NCBI GenBank assembly: GCA_013812995.1
Contig: JACCSL010000612.1
Span: 1 to 5,409, forward strand
Direction of reading: 5' to 3'
DNA from: Ardenticatenales bacterium
Lineage (GTDB): Bacteria; Chloroflexota; Anaerolineae; Ardenticatenales; Ardenticatenaceae
DNA length: 5,409 bases
Below are positions 5,051 to 5,409 of this stretch, piece after piece. Below the pieces are notes generated by a model. The model was not told the origin of the DNA, did no database searches, and saw only the letters and a list, made by a program, of their open reading frames with translations. Position 1 is the stretch's first letter, and every line of letters begins with the position of its first letter. The position numbers were made by a program, and so were the translations under genes.

Positions 5051-5409
5051 ATGAGCCGCACAAGCACCATCTTGATCGTGGATGACGAGCCGGGGGGGCG
5101 CATTGTTCTGGAGGGAGTCCTGATCTCCCAGGGCTATAACCTGGCCTTTGCGAGCGATGGGCCAGAGGCACTGGAGAAAGCCAGGGAGTTGGCACCGGAC
5201 CTGATCCTTCTGGACGTGATGATGCCTGGCATGGATGGCTATGAGGTATGCCGCCGCCTACGCGCCACACCGCGCCTGGCCGAGATTCCGATTGTCCTCC
5301 TGACCGCGCTGAATGACCGCGAATCGCGGCTACGGGGCCTTCAAGCGGGGGCCGATGACTTTCTCACCAAACCTTTTGACCGCGAGGAACTCCGTGCCAG
5401 GGTCAAGAC
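5051..5409 (+). CDS. Response-regulator receiver-domain protein, N-terminal part (runs off right edge)
   Basis: The 119 visible codons form an almost complete CheY-like receiver: acidic pocket DDE (Asp11, Asp12), phospho-acceptor Asp55 in LILLDVMMPGMDGYE, switch Thr85 in VLLTA, and Lys107 in TKPFD. A histidine kinase would phosphorylate Asp55 to change the output. The ATG at 5051 follows GAAGGA (5037-5042) with 8-nt spacing. The reading frame crosses a run of seven G (5092-5098) intact. The receiver ends about at the window edge, so the output part (DNA-binding, GGDEF, histidine kinase or none) is unseen, and no kinase gene is visible. It has its own promoter after a terminator, so it is not part of the macro-domain operon. 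Confidence 0.93.
   Translation, partial: MSRTSTILIVDDEPGGRIVLEGVLISQGYNLAFASDGPEALEKARELAPDLILLDVMMPGMDGYEVCRRLRATPRLAEIPIVLLTALNDRESRLRGLQAGADDFLTKPFDREELRARVK

Noticed and set aside
5092..5098. Run of seven G as a possible frameshift in the response regulator
   Set aside because: The receiver motifs are in one continuous frame on both sides, so the run is intact coding sequence.
4546..5103. 185-codon minus-strand open frame
   Set aside because: It would span both terminators, the 65-aa gene and the TATAAT promoter, and has no family features.

Overview
The window is a GC-rich bacterial segment with short gene gaps, Shine-Dalgarno sites and Rho-independent terminators. The mix of a TnpB-type transposon gene, a lipoprotein-type branched-chain amino-acid binding protein, a Gfo/Idh/MocA oxidoreductase and GC-rich octamer repeats would suit a Chloroflexota or similar environmental lineage. 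That placement is an impression from gene style, not a measurement, and no marker gene is present.

Layout. Bases 1-238 (minus strand) hold the N-terminal part of an IS200/IS605-type OrfB/TnpB gene that runs off the left edge. Bases 239-600 have no gene. They carry a possible minus-strand promoter, a 12-bp direct repeat, a run of small hairpins that may be the end of the insertion element, and a compact octamer array with a 24-bp higher-order unit.

Bases 602-4539 form a tight five-gene plus-strand operon: a macro-domain protein, a Gfo/Idh/MocA NAD(P)-dependent oxidoreductase, a HAD phosphatase, an extracellular LivJ-like solute-binding lipoprotein, and a small one-repeat TPR protein whose start codon overlaps the stop of the binding protein. 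Gaps are 9, 10 and 14 nt, followed by a 4-nt overlap. Two Shine-Dalgarno sites overlap the stop codon of the preceding gene. A perfect 14-bp hairpin terminator closes the unit at 4556-4587.

After a roughly 130-bp spacer with an inverted CCTATC/GATAGG motif comes a 65-aa protein of unknown function (4717-4914), closed by a second strong terminator (4934-4971). A new unit then starts with a TATAAT promoter and a short GATA repeat in its leader, and encodes a response-regulator receiver domain that runs off the right edge.

How the genes may work together (inference): the operon pairs a surface solute receptor with two small-molecule enzymes (a sugar/polyol-type dehydrogenase and a phosphatase) and a macro-domain protein that would bind ADP-ribose or a related nucleotide. 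No transporter permease or ATPase gene is present, so the binding protein is an orphan here. The grouping resembles a small carbohydrate or nucleotide-derivative salvage unit, but no substrate can be read from the sequence.
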